DNA from: Cichorium intybus | Lineage: Eukaryota; Streptophyta; Magnoliopsida; Asterales; Asteraceae | Assembly: GCA_023525715.1 (NCBI GenBank) | Contig: CM042012.1 | Span: 41,397,528 to 41,461,527 of the forward strand | Direction of reading: 5' to 3' | DNA: 64,000 nt | In this document: in pieces, positions 35,826 to 48,912 of the stretch | Layout: each line of letters starts with the position of its first letter | Position numbering within the stretch: the stretch's first letter is position 1 | Made by a program: the position numbers and the translations under genes | The notes under the pieces: generated by a model | Told to the model about the DNA's origin: nothing | The model's input: only the letters and a program-made list of their open reading frames with translations | Databases searched by the model: none

Positions 35826-37428
35826 ATGAGAAGTAAGTATCTTGTCAAAACTATACTATGGTTCAAATGAGAACCAAGTATATTACTTGATCTTCATTAA
35901 GATGAATATAAAATGAAGAAGATGATTGACGTAGTCGTATGAAATGATTTATGGTTTACAAAATTCATGGGATTTGAATCCCATTAATTAATTAATAATA
36001 TAATATAATGACTAATCTACCCTTAATCTCAAATTCGGATTATCAATTGGACAGTTTTGATAAGTAACTAGTGTGCGCCCCGTGCTATGCACGGGTTACG
36101 GAGGAAATTTGCGTTTTAAATTTGTGCCTATACCTTTATTAGCAATGTACGTTTAGATTTCGTGATTAACAAAAGTTATTTTATTTTTCTGGTCGTTGTA
36201 TTATGCATTGGTTATGAAAGTGGAGTTTGTCATCAAATGTTTTAATTGGTATTATGGGTTATACTTGTTATGTAATGGTATTGTAGTTTATTGGCGCATG
36301 TTTTAATTTATGTTTTAAGCTTTGTTCTTTAAGAGTGTTGTATTGTGGATTAACAGATGGTTTAGATTATCATGAAAGTACATTATTATAATCCATAAGA
36401 GAAATTGGAAAGCTAAAAGTGTGTAGAAAGTAGAATTATCATTGGCTGAAAATAGCAACATACTTTCATTTATTTGTGCATTATAGTAGGCTACTTCTAA
36501 TTTATCTCTAATACAGCTTGTACTTTCAGTTTTTTTTCTTAAGGGATTGTATTTTGAAAAATCTGCACAATTATTATAGCATTGTGGCTTTCGTTTATTT
36601 TATTAGGCCATTATATTTGGAAAAAGAATTCCCTAATAATAGCAATACAAATTGCTTTGTAAATGGATGGCATTGATGTAATTCAGTAGATTTTTAAAAG
36701 TTGTAATAAAGAAAGTGGAAGTAGGATGCTATAGTAAGAAAATCAATAAAGTACATTGTTATTTCTTGCATGTAATCATTTATATAATGGGAGAAAAACT
36801 GGAACGGTAAAAGTGTGTAGAATTACAATTACTATCTGCAAGCATCTGATTGAAGCTTCATTTCTTGCCTCCAGAAAATTCCTATAAATACATAGAGGAG
36901 AAGTCTAAATGCATATCTACACAAGGGTAGAACTATAAGATTCAATGTATTTAGCCTCTGGTGTGACTTTTTAACCCTTTTAGACTTTGTATACCTGTTT
37001 TCTAATTATCTATCATTCTTTCTGTTCTTACATTCAAAAAAAGATGCCCAAATCAACAAAATGAGAATCACATGATTTAAATAAAGAAATAAGAAAAAAA
37101 ATTCTATCACCTCAGAAACCCATTGACCAAGAGTTAGTGCAACTTTTCTATGTATAATATGCATGTTGGGATGATCATTTGTAAGTTCTAGTGATAAAGC
37201 ATTGTCAAACATGTAGAAAAAAGCCACACAAACAAAAATATAATTCATCTAGATAATAACTCAAAAAACACAGCACTTTATCAATACAACACTTAATATA
37301 ATTCGGTCCTTTCTCTCCTAACTTGGATACAACTTGAATGACCTAAAGAAGAAGAGAAGAAAGAAGCCCTGATATAAAAATAAAAACGATGAACCCAGTA
37401 TAATTTAAAGACCTAATTACTAGTCATA

Positions 37429-37817
37429 TTCTTTTAAGGCTATAATTGTCTTTTCCAAGTGATCTACCATATCATTGCTTATGCTTTTAGAATGTACCCC
37501 AATTGCATCATTTACTCTTGGACGAACCTCTCTAACAACACAATGATCGTATAGTGCTTATTAACTCAATGAAAATCTTCAATTTAGAAACAACAAAAGT
37601 TATATAAGGAGATTACTTTGTAGACATACTAACGTAACATCACCTGGTTTGCTTTTTTGGATGCAAAAGATGGCTGCCGAGGATCTAACATCTTGCAAAA
37701 CTCGGTAAATATAGCCTTGAGAAAATAGAAAATAATACAACCACATGATAATGCATATCTAATACTCCTAATTATTATGGTGAAAAAAAGTTTGATTTTT
37801 GTGTATTTGGAAACCAA
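37429..37817 (-). pseudogene. unidentified exon-like fragments in Helitron
   Basis: Two minus-strand stretches with splice-like borders. One (about 37629-37715) encodes AIFTEFCKMLDPRQPSF, the other (about 37429-37560) encodes VREVRPRVNDAIGVHSK up to a stop. They do not match the SEC6 sequence I know, so they may come from another gene or be intronic. Function not recognised. Confidence 0.35.
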
Positions 37818-37870
37818 TTAAATAAAGAAATAAATGACTTTCTAGAAGCTTTTACATTTAGAATTGCATA

Positions 37871-38633
37871 CCTTCAATGTTGTGTTTATATTGTGCATTG
37901 CTAAGAAGCTTCATTTGATCATGATTCTCAATTAATGATTGGCATTCTTGACATAGCCTGAAAAAGTAAAACAGGATAATTAGTCTTGAAGTTAAGTAGT
38001 TATATTTAATAAAAAGTGAATTCATGTGTTTTTATCAAATGTACCTCTTAATATTCACAAAGTTTTGAAGGAGTTGATTTACATTCTTCTCAGATAAAGC
38101 AAGTGCTTTTAGACCAGCTTGTGCTTGATCAACCTGCAGACAAAATGAATAACATTCAAAAATGGCGACAGGATTATGATTGAAAGTTTTCAAGAAGAAA
38201 AAAGATTTACCTGTTCAGCAACCATAGTGCTAAGTTGTGCATCGGTTGGCTGAAATAAACCAAAGGAAATTAATTAAGTGAAAGCTAGTAAATACAATAA
38301 CAATTGAACAGAAGACTAATTTGCAGAAGCTTATTTGGATTGAAGAATAAATCTATGGTAACCACCGAAGGTACGTCAAAGTTGTATTTGTATTCCATAG
38401 AAAGTAAAGAAAATGTGATCTTGGTGCAAACTTTTGCTCTTACTTCGATTGATAAGTTTAAAGATTAGAAATTTAGTGAAGAAAGCAATGAAGATAACTT
38501 GTTGGCGCGCAATGTAATCTGCCTTAATTGAAGAAATTGATAGCAAAAGCTCAGGAAGCGGCAACAGCTTTGCAACCTCACAAAATGCGGACTCCTTAGC
38601 TTCGATTCCTAGATCTTCAACCATCATCTTGCC
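37871..38633 (-). pseudogene. SEC6: captured exons 1-4 of exocyst subunit SEC6
   Basis: SEC6 is a subunit of the exocyst, which tethers secretory vesicles to the plasma membrane. Four exons keep correct splice sites on the minus strand: 38499-38633 (ATG at 38627; MMVEDLGIEAKES... KADYIARQQ), 38211-38249 (PTDAQLSTMVAEQ), 38045-38133 (VDQAQAGLKALAL...) and 37871-37957 (LCQECQSLIENHDQ...). Phases join cleanly (0, 0, 2). Only the N-terminal 110 or so residues of a protein of about 750 are present, so it is a fragment, not a gene. Introns are also kept, so it was captured as genomic DNA. A 5' untranslated intron end (TTTCAG) precedes exon 1. Confidence 0.82.
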
Positions 38634-39300
38634 TGAAATGATAAACAAATCACAAAATCCAGCGTGCATATGTGAATTTACTAATTTCTAAAGATGAGAG
38701 AATTCTAGGGATCTCGAGCGTACCAAAAAAAGAGGATAACAATGAAAAGAGTCTGTATTTTCTCCTGAATCCCCAATCCGCCTCTGACTCAGATCCCTCT
38801 TTAGTGTTTGATAGATGTACATAGACTTAAATCCGACTTTTTCAAAATTGGGGGAAAATTGTAGTAGAGATTGAAATCATCAGAGATTACCAATAACGAA
38901 TGGCGACGAAATCTGACGAAAACGAACAGCAGTAATTTAATCAAACGGTTGATGGGCGCTGTAGCGTTACTTACTGGAACCGACATCAGAAGTGCTGGAA
39001 ATGGGACCACCGGGACGGGATGCGGGAGCAGAAGGGGAACCGCCAGTGGTAGCGTCCGATGAAGCAATCGAGCCTGTCGGGATTTTCGCAAACTGTAGCT
39101 TTGTTGTCGTTTGGGAGTTAACAAAGTCCACCGATTATGGAAAACAGAGTACGATTCAGTCGACATACATCTGTTCGATCAGCACAAAAATTAAAGTCTC
39201 GGCTCTGTGCAGCGGAGAAGATGACCGCGATGAGAGGATGAAGGTGAAGCGGTGGAACGACATATTGAAGGTGTAGCGGTGGGAGAAGGATCTGGAAACG
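38634..39300 (-). other. GC-richer segment upstream of SEC6 exons
   Basis: Higher GC than its surroundings at 38936-39120. It may be the SEC6 5' untranslated exon and promoter captured with the gene, or another fragment. Frames exist on both strands (for example 38992-39276 plus) but none is recognised. Confidence 0.3.
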
Positions 39301-39517
39301 AAGAAAGCAACGACATGTTTACTAGTCGGATCCACAAATATCCGACAAACACCAAAACGGATCCATAAAGATCCGTGTGACACAAAAAAAAAACCAACGA
39401 CAAAAAAACCCGTACACGAACCACCCAAAAATGACGGGAATTGAATATATAGTATAATCATCATATGGCCAAAACTAGTTTTTAAGGTCTTACACTAAAA
39501 CTAGTCCTCACATGATC

Positions 39518-40177
<660 letters not shown>

Positions 40178-43047
40178 GACACGACCAATCATGTCCCATC
40201 CATTAAACATCATCTTAAATGATTTTTATGTGTTCTTTAGTTTTATAAATGTTGTTTAAAACAGTAAAGTTAAAGGTGATATGTCGGGTGACATGATCAC
40301 ACTTTAACAAATTAATTTAGACGATGTAAAAATTTGCCTTTATGGTTATAGGAAGAAAAACGCTATTTTGGATTTCAACTGTAACTATCGAAATTATTGG
40401 AACCTACTTACAAATCAAGTAATACTTCATGGACTAAACTTGTAGTTTACTCTATTCAAAATATCTTTCACTCATTACAGCATAGTTGGATATATAGGAC
40501 CTGCTATATTTAGCCGAAAAGATCATATACTACTTTTTTCTCATGCCATTTATGAAATGAATGATGAAGATCATAATACTATTTTCTCATGCCACGAAAT
40601 GAATCACTTATAGCATATTTGCATAGTACCTACCACATTTGGCAAACAAATGTCATAATACTTTTTTCTCATGCCATTTATGAAATGAATCACTTTTAGC
40701 AACCGGTGCTTTATTATTGCAATGATGTTTGAAAAAAGTTTGGTAAACAAAACATAATAAAAGTACTTTATAAAACTTGTATAGATTCACAATCATATTT
40801 CAAAGATATATTTATACAGCAAATAACAAGTCACGAATAAATTGAGTAAAATATAATTTAAACATTTACTACTATATTCAGTCCACTTTGAACATGAAAT
40901 CTTTAAATAAATCAACTACAATTTCCTTCTACCTGAATTTCTATAAAGTTAATCTTAAATAAACCATCGTATGTGTGAAAGAGTGGGTGGGTTGATCTTC
41001 TTACACATATGTCTCATCATGAGATATTTTTTTTTTCACACACCCCTTTCTATAAAATAAAGGTAATCTTAAATAAACCCCTCCTGATATGACATATGTA
41101 TATAGGTGTGTATGTACGTATGTATTTTAACTCTACACTTACATGTCTCATGAGAAAGATTTTTTTTGGCACCACCATAAACTAAACTATTAAATGAGCA
41201 CATTTCAATCAATCAAATTTCCTTTCAACAAAACTTCTACAACATATTTGTTACTTCAAAAACCCTTATGTGACACTCACATTCTAAAGGTTAAAAACAA
41301 TTTAATTGTTATAATATATTGTTATAAAAAGTTATCCATGCAAAAAAATAAAACTAAATTACTTCGTCAAATTTGAAAATTGACATTTTTGTATAACATT
41401 ATCTCTTAAGAGTTAATAGTCTAGCTTTTTTTTTAAAAACTTATGACACAAATTTTTTCTGTGATTTAATTGCTATTAGCTATTAACTGCAATTGGAATA
41501 ACATGACGTAAATTAGGATTCAAAATATGATCTAATACAACTTAGGTGGTTCATTATATAATGAGAGTTTCATCCCAAACATAAAAAATGTAAGGGGGGT
41601 CAAGGGGAGCTCCAGTTATAGGGTTCAAGCGGCAGAGCTTCTGGCAGTGGTCTCATCGAGTATGGATTCATGGTCCGTAAAGGTCTCCTAAGTGTAGACA
41701 ACTGATCTGCAAATTAGGATCTATTGAGTTCAGACTGCTTTTTTGCATACTTGAGGTTTTTCTGAGTGTATACTACTGATCAACATACTTCAAGTGTGCT
41801 AGTATGTGGGTATGTCGATATGTATATTACTAACTCTTGTGAAATTCTGAAAACGGTTGTAACTTCCAGATTATCGTTGAAAACTTCCAAAAACCATATT
41901 TTATCAACTATATCCATTTTCTGAGTATAAATGGAAAACATGCTGCAATTTTTGGCCTTTTTTGAAATCTGAACGCTTATCTGCTCTGTGTTAATTTTTT
42001 TCTTTTTGTGCTTAAGTTGAAAATAAAGTTGATAGATTATCCCAGATTAAAAATTTTTAGCTCGGACATTTAGAGTCAAAATATTAGTCACAAAAACTAA
42101 ACACACATGACATATCAAAAAACCATCAATCTAATATTGTTTTATGCCAATCTTTAATGAGTTTAAGGGATGGTATGATCTTAGTATTTGGTTTTGTTGG
42201 ATTATTATTTAATAACTCTTATTTCTCTAGTATCTTGCTAATGATATTTTTAATCATGTTAATGATCTTTTTATTAAATGATAATTCCATTCAAAAAACA
42301 TTGACATGCAAAAAAAATACTGACAAGACAACTTGTTATGTCTCTCTGATGTGGCCCTTCTTCACATCTCGTGATTATCGTCTTACCTTTCATTTACCAT
42401 CGCTAAAAATATTTTTTGTTGTTTATTTCTAATTTTGATTAATATTTGTGTCTCGTCTACTCATATTCTTTTTTATTTTGCTAATATGATCATGTTCTTG
42501 ATTATTTGGCTGGAATTATGTTTTATGTTGTAAAAGTAAGATCCCCTCCCTTAACTATGAATACAAATATATTAAGATAAACATCATTCTAACCTTTCTG
42601 CAAGTTGCTGGTAAAATAAATCAAATATATGAAATGGTTCATTTTTTATTTGAATTGATAAGCTTTTAAGATTTTCATTTTCAGAGCCCCACAAACATAA
42701 CCAAATGCACAAAAGAAGTAAGTTATGTTGCTGTTAAATGAAGGAAGTCAGAAAGAAACAAAATACTACTAATGTTGTTGCTGGATGTAGACAATAAAAT
42801 GATTAATTTCAAATATCCAAGTTAGTATCCAAATCTGCATCTGAAATTTTGGATATTTGAAAATTTGATACAGATTCAGATATAAAAAATTCACCATACG
42901 TGGTTTTGGATAACCGATTTTGAACACCCCTGCCAATGTCATTTGATCTCTATATTTAAACAATGCGAAAGAGTCATATTCACATTTTATTCTTTAATGG
43001 TTTGGTTAAATGTCAATTGATGTAGTTTTTCTATTACCAAGTGTTAT

Positions 43048-43049
<2 letters not shown>
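40178..43049. other. AT-rich intergenic sequence
   Basis: No gene recognised. A degenerate repeat of about 120 bp (TTTTTTCTCATGCCATTTATGAAATGAAT.. type) occurs in two to three copies at 40530-40700. A stretch at 42800-42930 with GGATATTTGAAAATTTGATAC words resembles a common dispersed plant repeat. Confidence 0.4.

Positions 43050-43144
<95 letters not shown>
43050..43144. repeat. (TA)n microsatellite
   Basis: About 47 TA units at the 3' side of the SINE. Confidence 0.97.

Positions 43145-44199
<1,055 letters not shown>

Positions 44200-44285
<86 letters not shown>
44200..44285. repeat. (TA)n microsatellite
   Basis: About 43 TA units; right border of the telomere-like cassette. Confidence 0.97.
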
Positions 44286-44287
<2 letters not shown>

Positions 44288-44399
44288 CAAGAAACAATGT
44301 CATATGTTTTTCGGGATCCTCGAGGGTATCTTAAGTCACTTCTACTTCAACTTTGGACAGGTCCACCATTACATTACCTTTGCAAATCAAGAAAATTGG

Positions 44400-44570
44400 G
44401 GATTGTACTTAAGATGAATAGATATTGTACCAAAAATTCATCCAAACTTCTCAAAAATATAGCTTCACCAATGAAATTATTAACAAGAAAGGATGTCAAA
44501 TTTTTTTGTGCCTAGCGACAGTTAAGAGCTTTTCAAATGTTGAGGAATAAGTTATATGAAGCGTGGGTGT
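44400..44570 (+). pseudogene. gypsy RT/RNase H relic
   Basis: Plus-strand words SSKLLKNIASPMKLLTRKDVKF and, after a stop, LRAFQMLRNKLYEA resemble the RT-RNase H junction of Ty3/gypsy Pol (pattern FSKIA-P--LL-K---F-W, then AF--LK--L--AP). Only about 50 residues remain. It is cut by the element at 44575. Identification rests on a short stretch. Confidence 0.4.
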
Positions 44571-44574
44571 TCAT
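44570..44574. repeat. target-site duplication TTCAT (left)
   Basis: TTCAT is repeated at 51023-51027 after the element. Confidence 0.9.
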
Positions 44575-45674
44575 TGACAACGCCTAGTGATATCAGGTAT
44601 TTTAGGCGTTGTTGAGCCCTGTTCTTGATAAAATTATATCAAATATGTCTGGGTATTCTCACTTTTCGTGCCAGGACTTGTCTGGAGAAAAAGAGTAAAA
44701 ACAGGGACTAAAGGTGTACAAAAGGAAAAAGTATAGAAAGAATGGAAAATCAAGAGAACTCGTACGCGTGCCGCGGATCTATGATCTGCGCGACGCGGGC
44801 TTAAGGCGGTGGAACACATTTAAATTCCGAAGAAACGGGGAAAGATAAGTACGCGCGCCGCGGATTTCACTTCTGCGCGGCGCGGTTGCGGGAAATTTGC
44901 AAGTCTAAATAGACTCATTTCCAGCCGAAAACCCTTGCAAAGACCCGGGTGTAAAATCGACCTTGAAGCTCTTTGACTCCAGGATTTCATTTCAGAAGAC
45001 TCTCAATTGGTATTTTATGATTTTTGATTTAATTTCCTTTTTAGTAGCAAGTAGTTTTGTAGCTAAAGTCTTTGGGAGTGACAACCACTGACTTTGAGCT
45101 CTTAGGTTTCTGTTTAGAAACATTTGGTTACTGATTCTGTATTTGGAATTCGGATTTGGTGATTGGAATCATTAGGTTACATTTTATGTTAACATTTCGG
45201 TGTTTTTGGATGATTGTGTTTGATTGTTTGTGTTGAATTGTGTTTGGACCTTATTGGGACTGTTTTCCTTGGTTGAATTCAGTAGCTAATTAGGTTATTT
45301 GGTAAACATTAAACCTTGGCTAATAACTGTTCAATAGGACTTCAGTTAGTAGCTAGTTTATGCTTTGCTCGGTTTTGCTAGTTTGGATACCTTTGATTGC
45401 TTCTGATTCAGAGATGTACTTCTGATTTCAGAAAGTGACTAGGTCATTTGGACATAGCTTAGCTTGGCTTTGGTGTTTGATTATTGTTTCAATTGCTAGT
45501 GATTAGGAAAATAGAAACCAGATCCTCCGACTATAGCTGTGACACTATTAGTTGGTAATCTCTCATCTAATCTAACCACGAAGCTCCTGTGGATCGACCC
45601 TGACTACCGATATACTAGTGTGTGTGTTAGGTTTTCTCTTATTTTTGACCGCACGACGACCTCTGCACGTGTCA
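44575..45674 (+). repeat. 5' LTR of Athila-like element
   Basis: 1100 bp. GC-rich doublets of GCG(A/C)CGC words at 44764-44799 and 44851-44885. The expected TATA box near 44903 reads TCTAAATA, while the 3' LTR has TATAAATA. Confidence 0.9.
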
Positions 45675-45679
45675 AATTT

Positions 45680-45697
45680 TGGCGTCGTTGCCGGGGA
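45680..45697 (+). promoter_or_regulatory. primer-binding site (tRNA-Asp type)
   Basis: TGGCGTCGTTGCCGGGGA, five bases after the LTR. Plant tRNA-Asp would give TGGCGCCGTTGCCGGGGA, so there is one C-to-T change. This primer is characteristic of Athila-type elements. Confidence 0.85.
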
Positions 45698-45793
45698 GCT
45701 GTGCGCTTAGATTAGGTGATTTGTAGGACTTAGTTTCTGATTTTTGATGTTTGATTTTAGTTTGCTGATTTTTGGTATGTGTATATCCTTATA

Positions 45794-46972
45794 ATGGGTG
45801 ATTACATGTACCCGGATCAGTATTATGAGTATTATGAAAATCCGGCTGACACCTATTACGAGGATGATTGCTACAATGGATCATCCGATGACAATGGATA
45901 GCGGACCGAGGAGTCATCTCAGCCTGAGAATTCTGCAACTTGGGCCCAACTTTGGGTATTCATGTATAACAACTACCATGAGCAGAAGGACCAGGCTGAA
46001 GCTCTTGAAAAAATGCAAGCTTCTTTAGATAGGTTAGAGGAAAGTTGGAAATGTTCACCACCTTCGCCAGAACCGGAGGCGAGTGATTTTTATACCAATA
46101 ATAATGTGTGTGAACTTGCATCACCTGAATATGTGATGGAAGGGAATACACCGTGGGAGAGTCAAGAGACCACTGAGAGGGTCGAAAATGTTGTTAAGGA
46201 AGAGGTTGTAGGTGACAATGCTACCTCTGACTCAACAGCTTTTGATGTTTTTGAAAATGTTGATAATATCGAGCTGGTGATGAGTGAATCCATACCATCA
46301 CCAGATAATTTGGTTGATGAGGATGTTGAGGAGGAGGCTGTAAGTGACAGTACAGACCCCAGCCCAACAATTCCTGAAATTTTTTAAAATTTTGAGAAAT
46401 TTGAAAGTAAGGATCTGATGATGGGTGACTTTGTACCACCATTAGATCAAATAAGTCGCTCACTCTTGGTCCCGATCCACCTGTTGGACGATGATCAAGA
46501 AGTTGATGCTGACGAATTGATTTTTAATAATAATAAACATGATGTTATCACCACTCATGATCCATTCATGAATGGAAAATTAGATGTAATCAATACCATC
46601 GATGAGGACATATGGAAGCATCCTGACATGTTGCCTTCCGATCCTATTCGATTGGAAAACTTTTATTGGTACTGCAAACCAAAATTGCAACCTGAAGATA
46701 ATATGTGGAGCACTGGCAAAATGAAATCTACAAGACAACTACTGGGAGTAGCGCTAGGCGCGCTTCACGTCAAGCCCTTGACTTTGAAAAGGTGCAGAAG
46801 AAAGGACCGAGCTTGGAGGTTCAAAGCTACTTTCATCGGGAGACGGCAACTGTGCAGCAGCAGGAGAACCAACAAGCCATTCGACCCAGGAAAGTTTGCG
46901 GAGCAGTGGGTCAACAAAGGGACGGTGGTGACTAAAAATCAGCGAAGGAAGAAGGCGCACGATCCACCGTAG
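45794..46972 (+). pseudogene. acidic ORF with two in-frame stops
   Basis: One reading frame from ATG 45794 (MGDYMYPDQYYEYY...) to 46972, about 392 codons, interrupted only by TAG at 45899-45901 and TAA at 46385-46387. The start is rich in Tyr, Asp and Glu; residues 55-85 look like a short coiled coil (EALEKMQASLDRLEES); the middle is strongly acidic; the last 100 residues are basic. It occupies the gag position after the primer site. I do not recognise the family. Two stops with no frameshift suggest recent loss, or that the frame was maintained until lately. Confidence 0.55.
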
Positions 46973-47014
46973 ATGTAGAATGAATAGCACGTCTGGCTGA
47001 AGACGTTAAACTTA

Positions 47015-47037
47015 GCGCTTGTTGGGAGGCAACCCAT
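47015..47037 (+). other. conserved gypsy motif GCGCTTGTTGGGAGGCAACC
   Basis: This word lies between the acidic ORF and the ORF1-like gene. The old relic has a related word at 23265-23281 (minus strand) at the same relative place. Role unknown; it may mark the end of gag-pol translation or a structural RNA site. Confidence 0.45.
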
Positions 47038-47039
47038 CG

Positions 47040-47743
47040 TGTCATAAGTTAGGATATATTTCTTTGAATAAAATACAAAAATACATCAATCTTTTTGCAG
47101 GTACTAGTGGTTTGAAATAAGTGTGGGGTCATTTGAGAAGTGTTGAAATTTTTGAAGTCCGCGCCGCGGACATTTGAATTACGCGACGCGGGATCGTAAA
47201 CCAACCCGATGCGCAGGGGTTGATTTGGTGACACGCGCGCCGTGCAAAGTGAAAACCCGCGACGCGGTAAATGATCAGTCGGTTTTTCTCCTTTATAAGG
47301 CGAACCGCGGCTCGCACGACCCACATACGACTCGGAGCTCTGGTGATCGAAAATTTTCTTGCAATTTTTCTTGCTTATTTTGTTCCCACTATTAAGGTAT
47401 GCCATTCTAACTATCTATTACTCGTTAAAACTAGTGATTAGGTAGTTAATTTTAGTGATTTGCCCCAAAATAGTTCAAAACTTAGAATCACTAATGCTAG
47501 CTCATAGGGTGTTTGTTTTGCCAAATGGAGATCCTAGATGAGCTAATCGGCACCTAGGCTACCTTGTGGTATGATTAAAATGAGATTTAGCAGGTTAAAA
47601 TGAGGATTTGATTCGGGGTTTGGAAACAGTCGCACGTCGCGCCGCGCCCTTGCTCTTGGGCCGCGCCGCGGTGCGGCTGGGAAGAAAAGGACTAATTCTG
47701 CAAAAAATTTTTGTTTTGTGCCATGTGTTTTCTTTTGCAGATT
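47040..47743 (+). other. non-coding spacer with GC doublets
   Basis: Contains three doublets of GCG(C/A)CGC words (47157-47196, 47232-47270, 47635-47673) and a first polypurine-like word AAGTGTGGGGTC (47119-47130). It ends with a pyrimidine-rich 3' splice-site-like tract TTTTCTTTTGCAG (47728-47740) three bases before the next ATG. Confidence 0.5.
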
Positions 47744-48912
47744 ATGTTCAGATTGGAGCACGCTTTCCTCCAGTTTCCCGCGGAGCTGGCCAGTTCTGTA
47801 GAGTATACCTCGCGGAGGGATGCATTGACTCGTCGCCGGGTCCTTGAGGCGACAGTCATTGATCGAGACATTCTGAGAGACACAGGGCTCTGGGGTGCGA
47901 TTGAGCCATTTTTACATCGCACCTGGACCCACGAGGAGGCGTCATTCACGTGCAGAGGTTGGGACCGGATCATGGCCACCGATGAGGATGTGGTCTATAC
48001 GGAGCTTCTCCTGGAGTTTCTGTCTACAGTCCATTTCGCTCCCAGGGCAGGAGACCCGCGCTCCAGGCTCGTACGTTTTTGATTGGGAGGTGAGCACAGG
48101 GAGTGCAACCTCCGAGAGTTTGGGAGGCGCACAGGCATCTACACTGCCGAGGACCTCCAGCACCGCTATTTCACCCGGTTCTTCGGGACCTGTATTCAGG
48201 GGGAGCCGGACAGGGCTCCCAACATGGAGGTTTGGACACCATTGTCCAACGTCAGGTACGAGGCAGGGACCTCGAGGGAGAGCCACCTACGCGATCCTCT
48301 TCACCGCCTCATGCACCGTATCGTCTCCACCTCCATCATGCAGCGGGAGGGAGGCGAGAAGTGTCTGGAGACGACATGACATTTTTGTTGGTTCTCCTCG
48401 ACCCGTCCTGATTCCTCCATCTCCCCTTCGCCCTTGCGACCGCTCTCTCCACCCACTCTACCGGCGCCTCCACCAGCAGCCCACTAGCCAGGGGGTATTT
48501 TATTACCCGCCAGGCCCGTTCGTATGGCATCCTTACTGCCCCTGTGGCTACCTCTTTGACTGCTCTGTCTCCATCGCGCACTACAGCACGCACCTTGGAG
48601 AGGATGCTGCTCATTGAGCAGCAGCGACCGGGGCAGTACATCCGGGCCCCGATCGAGCCTCCTCAGGCACCCCAGCCTGCATATGCCCAGCCCGGTAGGA
48701 GACGCAGGAGGCCAGCGCCAGAGCCCAGAGCCCCGACAGAGCCACATCAGGAGGACCTGGCAGCCCGAGTTGCCAGGATTGAGGACCAGTTGGCATGGAT
48801 CGGGGAGGTACTTTTGGAGTTGGCCACTCAGCAGGGCCACCGTCCCCGACCATTCCCAGCCCGGTCCCACGATCATGAGGCCGGACCCTCCAGGCCGCCT
48901 GGCAGTGATTGA
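47744..48912 (+). pseudogene. Athila ORF1-like (env-position) gene, nearly complete
   Basis: About 390 codons from ATG 47744. The order of words fits the Athila ORF1 family: a GWDRIMATDEDVVYTELLLEFL segment, then LGGEHRECNLREFGRRTGIY, a LMHRIV segment, SPLARGYFITRQARSYGILTAP and a C-terminal coiled coil (RVARIEDQLAWIGEVLLELA). Breaks: TGA at 48080-48082 (CGA to TGA is likely), a one-base loss near 48361, and TGA at 48409-48411. The GC content is clearly higher than that of the rest of the element. The copy at 63373-64000 has its own, different breaks. Role in the element unknown. Its position downstream of gag-pol matches env-like genes. Confidence 0.65.

Larger units (their letters stand above)
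36068..39460 (-). mobile_element. non-autonomous Helitron-like element with captured exons
   Basis: On the minus strand the 3' end shows a 7-bp hairpin CCCGTGCatAGCACGGG (36078-36096 region), a short spacer and CTAG, followed by T: the usual Helitron 3' end. Inside are exon fragments of SEC6 in the same orientation, which is typical of Helitron capture. No Rep/helicase frame. The 5' end is not fixed; an AT-rich TATACTATATATTC stretch near 39440-39465 is the best candidate but lacks a clear 5' TC. It is bracketed by cassettes 1 and 2. Confidence 0.6.

Noticed and set aside
38801..39276. Frames of 121 aa (minus) and 94 aa (plus) near the Helitron's 5' side
   Set aside because: No recognisable protein words and both strands are open, which fits a GC-rich untranslated region.
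47895..48641. Long overlapping frames in other registers (for example 240 aa plus, 186 aa minus at 48484-49044)
   Set aside because: They are shadows of the GC-rich ORF1-like gene. The homologous copy at 63373 supports only one register.
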